Source: Zoogloeaceae bacterium
GTDB lineage: Bacteria > Pseudomonadota > Gammaproteobacteria > Burkholderiales > Rhodocyclaceae
Length of the DNA stretch: 10,143 bases
Reading direction: 5' to 3'
Assembly: GCA_031267345.1 (NCBI GenBank)
Contig: JAIRZG010000175.1
Coordinates: 1 to 10,143 of the forward strand
This document shows positions 1 through 5,028 of the stretch, piece after piece; position 1 is the stretch's first letter, and every line of letters starts with the position of its first letter. Position numbers and translations under genes: made by a program. The notes under the pieces were generated by a model. The model had not been told where the DNA came from. It ran no database searches and saw only the letters and a program-made list of their open reading frames with translations.

Positions 1-2
1 GC

Positions 3-362
3 CGTTGTCTGGATGCTCCTCTCGTCGGCCTGCTCAACGCTGCCGGCGGCGGGGCCGGCGTCCGCCTGCCCGCGGCCTCCAGCGGCGCTTTTGGCTCCAA
101 TGCCGCCGCTGCCGCCGATACCGGCGTCGGGGATTGGAGAAGCCCCTGGGCTACCGATACCGATGTCGCGCTCTGGGCGCGCGACGCCCGCGACCGCTAC
201 GACGCCTGCCGGGTGCGCATCGACGCCCTGAGGCAATTTTACGACGTAGGGGCGCAACCCTCACCCTCGCCCCTCTCCCAGAGGGAGAGGGGAGGCAATT
301 CCCTCCTCTCCCCCTCTGGGGGAGAGGCCGGGAGAGAGGGCATCCGCCCGCCCACACCATAG
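3..362 (+). CDS. Rz1-like / spanin-type lysis protein, C-terminal part (5' end outside window)
   Basis: The frame is open from the left edge to a TAG at 360-362 and has no convincing start inside the window, so this is the 3' end of a gene. The visible start (RCLDAP, then a Gly/Ala-rich stretch) and the segment VALWARDARDRYDACRVRIDAL resemble the C-termini of Rz1-like outer-membrane spanins or lysis accessory proteins of Mu-like and other proteobacterial phages. Those proteins help disrupt the outer membrane after the endolysin has cut the cell wall. The position upstream of the gp25-gp27 genes fits a Mu late region. The last 40 or so residues are low-complexity Pro/Ser/Arg sequence encoded by a palindromic repeat (246-345), so the natural C-terminus has probably been replaced or extended. 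The family call is from memory of the motif and is moderate. Confidence 0.5.
   Translation, partial: RCLDAPLVGLLNAAGGGAGVRLPAASSGAFGSNAAAAADTGVGDWRSPWATDTDVALWARDARDRYDACRVRIDALRQFYDVGAQPSPSPLSQRERGGNSLLSPSGGEAGREGIRPPTP
246..345. repeat. Twin-hairpin GC-rich dispersed repeat
   Basis: The element contains two perfect 10-bp inverted repeats, each with a 3-base loop. The first has arms CCCCTCTCCC (270-279) and GGGAGAGGGG (283-292). The second has arms CCTCTCCCCC (305-314) and GGGGGAGAGG (318-327). It opens with GTAGGGGCG (246-254), the same nonamer that starts the repeat in the portal gene at 4476. Such paired hairpins are typical of intergenic repeats in GC-rich proteobacteria. Here it lies at the end of a lysis gene and supplies its last codons. 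The outer boundaries are approximate. Confidence 0.7.
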
Positions 363-370
363 GAGAGGAG
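361..370 (+). promoter_or_regulatory. Strong ribosome binding site for the 45-residue membrane protein
   Basis: The purine run AGGAGAGGAG ends 7 bases before the ATG at 378. It decides the start of the short gene and directly follows the stop codon of the lysis gene. Confidence 0.65.
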
Positions 371-377
371 AAACGAC

Positions 378-515
378 ATGGCCAATTTCATTTTTGGATT
401 CCTGACCGGCGCGGCGCTCGCCGCCGGGGCAATTGCCTACGCATTCCGGGACGCCCTGAAGGCCGCCGCGATCGATGCCTGGGACAAGCGCATGACCGGT
501 GAACGAGGCGAGTGA
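378..515 (+). CDS. Small single-span membrane protein of the phage late operon
   Basis: A 45-residue ORF starts at an ATG with a strong Shine-Dalgarno and ends at TGA 513-515, two bases before the next ATG. The product begins MANFIFGFLTGAALAAGAIAY, a clear N-terminal transmembrane helix (about residues 3-22). A short charged amphipathic tail rich in Asp, Lys and Arg follows. Small membrane proteins are common between the lysis genes and gp25 in Mu-like prophages. No specific function can be assigned; a role in lysis or superinfection exclusion is possible but not shown. Confidence that it is a real gene comes from the ribosome binding site, the TM pattern and the tight spacing. Confidence 0.6.
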   Translation: MANFIFGFLTGAALAAGAIAYAFRDALKAAAIDAWDKRMTGERGE

Positions 516-516
516 A

Positions 517-849
517 ATGATGGATTTCGAGGTCGTCAAAATCTGGCTCCAAATTGCCAACATGGCCGGCACCGCCGTCATCGGCGCGTAGATGTATCTG
601 GAAAAACGCAGCAACAAGACGAACGAGCGCATCGACGAATTGGCGATGCGCGTCGAGGAACTGGACAAATCCCTGCGCGCGGTCAAGGCGGATACCGGCG
701 GCCATCTGCGCCACACCGACCTCTCCGGTCTTTATGAGCGGATGAACGAGGTAGACGGCAAACTGAACCAGATGATCGGCGAATTCCGCGCGCACGGCGA
801 CATGCTGCGGCTGTTGATGCGAAAAATCACCGAGAAGGGGCTGGAATGA
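517..849 (+). pseudogene. DUF2730 (Mu gp25-like) protein, interrupted by in-frame TAG
   Basis: One frame runs from ATG 517 (or 520) to TGA 847-849 and would give 110 residues, the usual size for DUF2730. Codon 25 is TAG (589-591). The 24 residues before it (MMDFEVVKIWLQIANMAGTA...) look like the N-terminal membrane helix of this family. The rest, from ATG 592, is the charged helical coiled-coil part, with heptad-like segments such as RIDELAMRVEEL and YERMNEVDGKLNQMI. The stop is followed at once by ATG (TAGATG), so termination-reinitiation could still make an 85-residue soluble fragment lacking a complete anchor. No separate Shine-Dalgarno precedes 592. A nonsense mutation is the simplest reading. 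The 3' end overlaps the next gene as ATGA. The role of DUF2730 in Mu is unknown. Confidence 0.72.
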
Positions 850-1145
850 CACCGGACGAAAAAGAAACCGCCGCCCGGCGGATGCAGATTCTGCGGGCGT
901 TGTCGCTGCACGTCGGGCATACGGCCATGCCGGGCGCGCTGAAGGACGAACTCGCCGCCACCGGCTATGCCATGACGCTCACAAAATTGATGCTCGATTG
1001 CGCGTTTCTTGCCGAACTCGGCCTCGTTTCCGCGCCGGAAGCGGGCAGCATCGCGCTCACATCCGACGGCCTCGACATGGTGAATGGCCTCGTGCGCCTG
1101 CCGGGGCTTTCCCCCGCGCCGCTCCTCGATCCGCCGGTAATCTGA
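846..1145 (+). CDS. Mu gp26-like small phage protein (VpaChn25_0724 type)
   Basis: This 99-residue protein starts at ATG 846, overlapping the upstream TGA (ATGA), and ends one base before the next ATG. The sequence is helical, with a winged-helix-like pattern: an N-terminal helix RRMQILRALS, a central segment LKDELAATGYAM and LTKLMLDCAFLAELGLV, then a beta-like SIALTSDGLDMVNG. It resembles the small protein encoded between DUF2730 and DUF3486 in Mu-like phages. Gene order (25, 26, 27) strongly supports the assignment. The biochemical role is unknown; the winged-helix look suggests nucleic-acid binding, which is inference. Confidence 0.7.
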   Translation: MTPDEKETAARRMQILRALSLHVGHTAMPGALKDELAATGYAMTLTKLMLDCAFLAELGLVSAPEAGSIALTSDGLDMVNGLVRLPGLSPAPLLDPPVI

Positions 1146-1146
1146 C

Positions 1147-1704
1147 ATGCGCCGCTCGAAAATCTCCCAGCTTCCGCAGGAAGTGCTGGACGCCTTGAAT
1201 GCCAAATTGATCGGCTCCGATTTTTCCGGTTACGCCGGCCTCGCGGAATGGCTGACCGGACAGGGTTACGCCATTTCCCGCTCCGCCCTGCACCGGCATG
1301 GCGCGGAACTGGAGGCGGAATTCGAGGCGGCGATGGCGGACGCCCGCCGCGCCAGGGCGCTCGCCCGCGCATCGAGAGAGGCCGAGGATGCCGACGACGG
1401 CGCGCTTCTGGAGGCCGCCGCCGGCATCATGCAGGATTCCTTGCTGCGCGCCTCGCTGAAACTGAAGCAGGGCGAAAACGGCGATCCCGCCGAGACCGCG
1501 AAAACGCTGTCATTGATCTCCCGTGCCTTCGCCGATGTCGGACGTTTCGATCTTTCCCGCCAGAAATGGCAGGCGGAAATCGAGGCGAATGCCCGCAAGA
1601 AGCTGATCGAGGAACAGCGGGAAAAACTCTCCACCCTGGGAAAATCCGGCGCGGCGCCCGCCGAGGTGCTGGCGAAGGTCATCAAGGCGGCATATGACCT
1701 GTAA
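1147..1704 (+). CDS. Phage terminase small subunit, DUF3486 (Mu gp27-like)
   Basis: The 185-residue product begins MRRSKISQLPQEVLDALNAKL, the typical opening of DUF3486 proteins. A helix-turn-helix region follows (about residues 25-50: GLAEWLTGQGYAISRSALHRHG), where the protein should contact phage DNA. The middle and C-terminal parts are long charged helices suited to oligomerisation. In Mu-like phages this protein recognises packaging DNA and presents it to the large subunit. It starts one base after the gp26-like stop, and its length matches the family. No defect is visible. Confidence 0.88.
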   Translation: MRRSKISQLPQEVLDALNAKLIGSDFSGYAGLAEWLTGQGYAISRSALHRHGAELEAEFEAAMADARRARALARASREAEDADDGALLEAAAGIMQDSLLRASLKLKQGENGDPAETAKTLSLISRAFADVGRFDLSRQKWQAEIEANARKKLIEEQREKLSTLGKSGAAPAEVLAKVIKAAYDL

Positions 1705-1721
1705 CCCGAAACCCTGTGGCG

Positions 1722-1798
1722 CACGCGAAGGCGCGAAGAGAAAAAGTGAGGCAATTGCGTTCTTCGGGTTTTTCTTCGCGTCTTCGCGCCTTCGCGTG
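1722..1798. repeat. 77-bp inverted-repeat element between small and large terminase genes
   Basis: The left arm CACGCGAAGGCGCGAAGA (1722-1739) is the exact reverse complement of 1781-1798, giving an 18-bp perfect inverted repeat around a 41-base centre. The ends read as the motif CGCGAAGGCGCGAAG/CTTCGCGCCTTCGCG, which I recognise as a common dispersed repeat in proteobacterial genomes. The element makes the ATG at 1694 look like the start of a longer terminase ORF. The encoded peptide between 1694 and 1813 is repeat translation, not terminase. It separates two genes that are normally adjacent. Confidence 0.78.
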
Positions 1799-1813
1799 AT
1801 TCTCGATCCTGAA

Positions 1814-2674
1814 ATGACCAACCCCGCCCTTACCCTCTACCCCTACCAGCGCCGCTGGGTACAGGATGATGCGCGCTTTAAAATCGCCATGATTTCCCGT
1901 CAGAGCGGCAAAACGCTCACCAGCACCCTGGAGATTGCCCTGGACATCGTGAGAGCCGACGCGGCAGGCCGGCGCGTGCGCTGGGTGGTGCTCTCGCGCG
2001 GCGAGCGCCAGGCGCGGGAGGCGATGAATGAGGGCGTCAAGCTGCACCTGAAAGCCATGCAGGCCGGGTTCCGGGAATATGAAGTCGATTTCGACACCAG
2101 AATCCGCGCCCTTGAGGTTGAACTGCCAAACGGCTCGAAAGTCACGGCGCTCCCTGCCAATCCCGATACTGCGCGCGGTTTTTCCGCCAACGTCCTGCTC
2201 GATGAATTTGCGTTCCATCAGGACAGCCGCGCCATCTGGAAGGCGCTGTTTCCGGTCATCTCGAAACCGGGTCTCAAACTGCGGGTCATCTCCACGCCAA
2301 ACGGCAAAGGGAATAAATTCTACGACCTGATGACTGGCGGCGGCGAACAGCCCCCAGCCCCTGCGGGGCAGCCCCCCAAGGGGGCCGACCCAGCCTTGGG
2401 GCGGCCCCGCGTCTGGGTCGGAAACGACGGCTGGTCGCGCCACGTCAGCGACATCTATCAATGCGTCGCCGACGGTCTGCCGCGCGACATCGATGAATTG
2501 CGCCGGGGCGCGGGCGACGAGGATCTGTGGGCGCAGGAATTCGAGTTGAAATGGCTGGACGAAGCGCACGCCTGGCTGCCGTTCGAGCTGATCACCGCCT
2601 GCGAACACCCGGACGCGGGAGATCGTCGAGAAGAAGGGCGTGAGCTTCGCCGAACAGGACGCGCTCTTGGATGA
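1814..2674 (+). CDS. Phage terminase large subunit (Mu gp28-like), N-terminal ATPase part of a broken gene
   Basis: I chose ATG 1814 (MTNPALTLYPYQRRW) because the sequence before it is the inverted-repeat element. Walker A is SRQSGKT (residues 28-34), Walker B is VLLDE (127-131), and a motif III-like STPNG follows at 160-164, so the packaging ATPase appears intact. About residues 175-205 are Pro/Gly-rich sequence encoded by a palindromic repeat read in frame. Family-like sequence resumes at WSRHVSDIYQCVADGLPRDIDEL and runs to about residue 269 (CEHPDAG, codon ending at 2620). After that the frame gives 17 unrelated residues, while the family sequence continues in another frame from about 2613. 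The protein made would be an ATPase without its nuclease half. Confidence 0.8.
   Translation: MTNPALTLYPYQRRWVQDDARFKIAMISRQSGKTLTSTLEIALDIVRADAAGRRVRWVVLSRGERQAREAMNEGVKLHLKAMQAGFREYEVDFDTRIRALEVELPNGSKVTALPANPDTARGFSANVLLDEFAFHQDSRAIWKALFPVISKPGLKLRVISTPNGKGNKFYDLMTGGGEQPPAPAGQPPKGADPALGRPRVWVGNDGWSRHVSDIYQCVADGLPRDIDELRRGAGDEDLWAQEFELKWLDEAHAWLPFELITACEHPDAGDRREEGRELRRTGRALG
2344..2420. repeat. GC-rich triple-hairpin repeat read in frame inside the terminase gene
   Basis: Three inverted repeats follow each other: GCCCC (2357-2361) with GGGGC (2365-2369); the palindrome GCCCCCCAAGGGGGC (2371-2385); and GACCCAG (2387-2393) with CTGGGTC (2413-2419). The translation (GEQPPAPAGQPPKGADPALG and on) is unlike the terminase on either side and interrupts it between the STPNG motif and WSRHV. 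The reading frame is kept through it. Boundaries are approximate. Confidence 0.7.
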
Positions 2675-3104
2675 GGTATTCCGCCGCTACCGCGTCGCCC
2701 GCTGCTGCATGGATCAGACCGGCATGGGCGAAAAGCCGGTCGAAGACGCCCGGCGGCGCTATGGCGAAACCCGCGTGGAGGGCGTGCTCTTCACCGGGCC
2801 GAATAAATTGACGCTGGCAACTCAGGGCAAGGAAGCCTTCGAGGATCGCAAGATTCGCATCCCGGAAGGTTTGAGCGCCCTGCGCGCCGATCTGCACAAA
2901 TTGCAGAAGGTCATCGGCCCGACCGGAACGCCGCGCTTTCTCGCCGATTCCGATGCCGCCGGTCACGCCGACCGGACATGGGCGTGTTTTCTCGCGCTGA
3001 ACGCCGCCGCATCGCCGCCGGAGGCATTCGCCTACACCCGCGTGCCGGAACGCCCCGACCACTACGGGGTCGGGCGCGCGCGGTTTCCCAAAGGGGCCTG
3101 GTGA
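2640..3104 (+). CDS. Phage terminase large subunit (Mu gp28-like), C-terminal nuclease part of a broken gene
   Basis: The family reading frame runs from about 2613 (TREIVEKKGVSFAEQD) to TGA 3102-3104; a GTG at 2640 is the first formal start. Sequence such as YRVARCCMDQTGMGEKPVEDARRRYG is characteristic of the C-terminal RNase H-like nuclease of Mu-type large terminases. From memory of the family, some 30-40 residues that should lie between HPDAG and the TREI segment are missing. They normally carry the first metal-binding Asp (a xDIARRxD-like motif). No good ribosome binding site precedes 2640, so this part is probably not translated. It should be read as the second half of one inactivated gene spanning 1814-3104. 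Confidence 0.75.
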   Translation: MSFAEQDALLDEVFRRYRVARCCMDQTGMGEKPVEDARRRYGETRVEGVLFTGPNKLTLATQGKEAFEDRKIRIPEGLSALRADLHKLQKVIGPTGTPRFLADSDAAGHADRTWACFLALNAAASPPEAFAYTRVPERPDHYGVGRARFPKGAW

Positions 3105-3106
3105 TT

Positions 3107-3159
3107 CAGAGGACAGAGGACAGAGGACAGAGGACAGAGGACAGAGGACAGAGGACAGA
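3107..3159. repeat. Tandem heptamer repeat (GGACAGA)7
   Basis: Seven exact head-to-tail copies of the 7-base unit GGACAGA occupy 3111-3159, preceded by a partial unit CAGA (3107-3110). The array starts three bases after the terminase stop codon and occupies about half of the gap before the portal gene. There is no spacer, so this is a simple-sequence repeat and not a CRISPR. A further related string, GGAGGACAGA, occurs at 3224-3233 and provides the portal gene's Shine-Dalgarno. Confidence 0.9.
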
Positions 3160-3223
3160 AGGTTTGCGGCGCTGGCGCGCCGATTGTCAAAACCACGAAG
3201 GCGAAGCCGACGCTGAAGATGAC

Positions 3224-3228
3224 GGAGG
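3224..3228 (+). promoter_or_regulatory. Ribosome binding site deciding the portal gene start
   Basis: GGAGG at 3224-3228 lies 11 bases before ATG 3240. The alternative in-frame ATG 3219 has no comparable site upstream, so 3240 is preferred. Confidence 0.45.
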
Positions 3229-3239
3229 ACAGAAAAATC

Positions 3240-4820
3240 ATGCTACTCGACCAACACGGCAATCCGATCAAACCCGCCGACCTGAAAAAGGAGATCGCCG
3301 CGCCGACGGCACAGGGCGTGCGCACCATCGCCAGCGGCAGCCAATCCTGGGGGCTGGACCCCGCCCGGCTCTCTCGTCTCCTCAGGTCGGCGCAGGAAGG
3401 CGACCCCGCCGCCTACCTGGAACTCGCCGAGGAGATGGAGGAAAAATACCTCCACTACGCGGCGCAGCTTGCCACCCGCAAGCGCGCCGTCTCCGGCATT
3501 GCCGCCCAGATCGTCCCGGCGTCCGACGATAAGCGCGACTGCGAGATCGCCGAATTCGTCGCGCAAATCCTGCCTGTCGTCGAGGATGCGACATTTGACA
3601 TCCTCGATGCTCTGGGCAAGGGGTTTTCCGGGACGGAGATCATCTGGGATACCAGCGGGCTGCAATGGATTCCCGTCCGCCTTGAGCGCCGCGATCCGCG
3701 CTGGTTCGTCTTCGACAAGGTCGACGGGCGCACCCTGCGTCTTCGCCACGACGAACACTCGGATGGCGTCGCCCTGCCGCCCGATAAATTCATCATTCAT
3801 CAATCCGCCGCGAAAACCGGCCTGTCGATTTGCGGCGGCCTTGCCCGCGCCGCCTCCTGGGCGTTCCTTTTCCAGAGCTTCGCCCTGCGCGACTGGGTGA
3901 CATTTATCGAAACCTTCGGCAAGCCGATCCGCCTGGGGCGTTACGAGGGCGCGGCGGCCACCCCCGCCGACATCGATATCCTGATCGACGCGGTGCAGTC
4001 CCTGGGCACGGATGCCGCCGCCGTGCTGCCGAAGTCCATGCTGATCGAGTTCCCGGAAGTGCAGAACGCTAGAGGCGACAACCAGCTTTGGCGGCTCCTC
4101 CTCGAATATCTGGACCGTCAGGTTTCCAAACTGGTGCTGGGGCAAACCCTCACCGCCGACACCGGCGAATCCGGCGGCGGCAGCTACGCCCTGGGCGGGG
4201 TGCACAACGAAGTGCGGATGGACATTTTGGCCGACGACGCGAAGCGTTTTGCCGCGACCATCAACCGCGATCTGATCCGGTCTCTCGTCAATTTCAATTT
4301 TCCCGGCGTGACGGACTACCCGAAATACGCCCTGCGCGTGGAAGAGCCGGATGATATGACGGCGCTGATCGGCATCGTCGAAAAGGCAGTGGCGATGGGG
4401 CAGCCGGTGTCGAAAAAATGGTTCTCGGAAAAATTCGGCATTCCGCTTGTTGAGGAGGGGGAAGGTGTCCTTGGCGTAGGGGCGCTTGCCAAGCGCTCGC
4501 CCATGGAGGGTGATCCACCCGGCATCGCCGCGCATAAGGCGGACGATTCCCGCGCGCAATCCCACGCGGCAGGCGGATACCATCCGCCCCTACAACAGGC
4601 CAACCTCGATCGCCTCGAAGCCGAAACCGCTCCGGCGATAGAATCCTGGCTGAAAACGATCGAGGCCATGCTGGAAGCGGCGGACAGCCTGGAGGAATTC
4701 CGCGAAATGTTGCTCGTCGCCTACCCGAAACTGGACGCGACGGATATGGCGGAGACGCTCGCCGCCGCGATGACGGCGATGACTTATGCCGGGAAATCAG
4801 ATGTCCAGGACGGCAAATAA
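3240..4820 (+). CDS. Phage portal protein, DUF935 (Mu gp29-like)
   Basis: The product is 526 residues from ATG 3240 (MLLDQHGNPIKPADLKKEI) or 533 from ATG 3219; Mu-type portals are about this long. Family-typical segments include the N-terminal DQHGNPI opening, RLLRSAQEGDPAAYLELAEEMEEKYLHY, GFSGTEIIW, FIETFGKPIRLGRY and VLGQTLTADTGESGGGSYALG. The protein forms the dodecameric ring at the head vertex through which DNA enters, and which docks the terminase and the tail. Near the C-terminus, 39-40 residues (about 413-452) are encoded by a 118-bp terminal-inverted-repeat element at 4476-4593, read in frame. The stop TAA (4818-4820) is one base before the zinc-ribbon ATG. The gene looks intact apart from the insertion, which lies outside the core ring fold as judged by position. 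Confidence 0.88.
   Translation: MLLDQHGNPIKPADLKKEIAAPTAQGVRTIASGSQSWGLDPARLSRLLRSAQEGDPAAYLELAEEMEEKYLHYAAQLATRKRAVSGIAAQIVPASDDKRDCEIAEFVAQILPVVEDATFDILDALGKGFSGTEIIWDTSGLQWIPVRLERRDPRWFVFDKVDGRTLRLRHDEHSDGVALPPDKFIIHQSAAKTGLSICGGLARAASWAFLFQSFALRDWVTFIETFGKPIRLGRYEGAAATPADIDILIDAVQSLGTDAAAVLPKSMLIEFPEVQNARGDNQLWRLLLEYLDRQVSKLVLGQTLTADTGESGGGSYALGGVHNEVRMDILADDAKRFAATINRDLIRSLVNFNFPGVTDYPKYALRVEEPDDMTALIGIVEKAVAMGQPVSKKWFSEKFGIPLVEEGEGVLGVGALAKRSPMEGDPPGIAAHKADDSRAQSHAAGGYHPPLQQANLDRLEAETAPAIESWLKTIEAMLEAADSLEEFREMLLVAYPKLDATDMAETLAAAMTAMTYAGKSDVQDGK
4476..4593. repeat. 118-bp element with 9-bp terminal inverted repeats inside the portal gene
   Basis: The element starts with GTAGGGGCG (4476-4484) and ends with the reverse complement CGCCCCTAC (4585-4593). 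Near its right end is the palindromic 17-mer GGCGGATACCATCCGCC (4572-4588), which recurs exactly at 7069-7085. The translation (AKRSPMEGDPPGIAAHKADD...) is unlike a portal and is probably a tolerated insertion. No target-site duplication was seen at the ends. Confidence 0.75.
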
Positions 4821-4821
4821 A

Positions 4822-5028
4822 ATGCCCGATCTCGCCGACCTCGCACAAATCCAGCGCGAACGCCTGGACGAACTCGCCCTCAAATCCGCCCGGCAACCCG
4901 CCGCGCCGGCGGCGACGGGATTTTGTCTGAACTGCGGCGAACCATTGCCGGACGGTCTGTGCTGGTGCGACACAGATTGCCGGAATGATTGGCAACGGCG
5001 GGAGACAGGGGAGCGTCCCGATGCCTGA
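4822..5028 (+). CDS. Small zinc-ribbon protein of the Mu-like head operon
   Basis: A 68-residue protein starts at ATG 4822, right after the portal stop; ATG 4801 (75 residues, with a GGGA six bases upstream) is an alternative. The N-terminal third is a charged helix (DLADLAQIQRERLDELAL), followed by a short Pro/Ala linker. A compact Cys-rich module comes next: Cys35-X2-Cys38 in FCLNCGEPLP and Cys47, Cys49 and Cys53 in WCDTDCRNDW. This matches a small treble-clef or DksA/TraR-like zinc ribbon. Similar small proteins occur between portal and F genes in many Mu-like prophages. The role is unknown; binding nucleic acid or RNA polymerase is conceivable. Its 3' end overlaps the next gene by 8 bases. 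Confidence 0.65.
   Translation: MPDLADLAQIQRERLDELALKSARQPAAPAATGFCLNCGEPLPDGLCWCDTDCRNDWQRRETGERPDA

Noticed and set aside
589..591. Genetic-code change (TAG read as an amino acid)
   Set aside because: Only one internal TAG was found in the window, and the lysis gene ends in TAG, so recoding of TAG is not supported.
1682..2608. A 308-residue minus-strand frame opposite the terminase
   Set aside because: It is a shadow frame; the plus strand carries Walker A and B motifs, and part of this frame is translation of palindromic repeats.
2600..2674. Programmed ribosomal frameshift joining the two terminase parts
   Set aside because: There is no slippery heptamer at the junction, and family residues appear to be missing there, so a frameshift alone would not restore the protein.
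3107..3159. CRISPR array
   Set aside because: The 7-base units are contiguous with no spacers.
3243..4583. A 446-residue open frame on the minus strand opposite the portal gene
   Set aside because: It is the antisense shadow of a GC-rich gene; its composition (Gly/Arg/Val-rich, no family motif) is that of a complementary frame and the plus strand encodes a clear portal.
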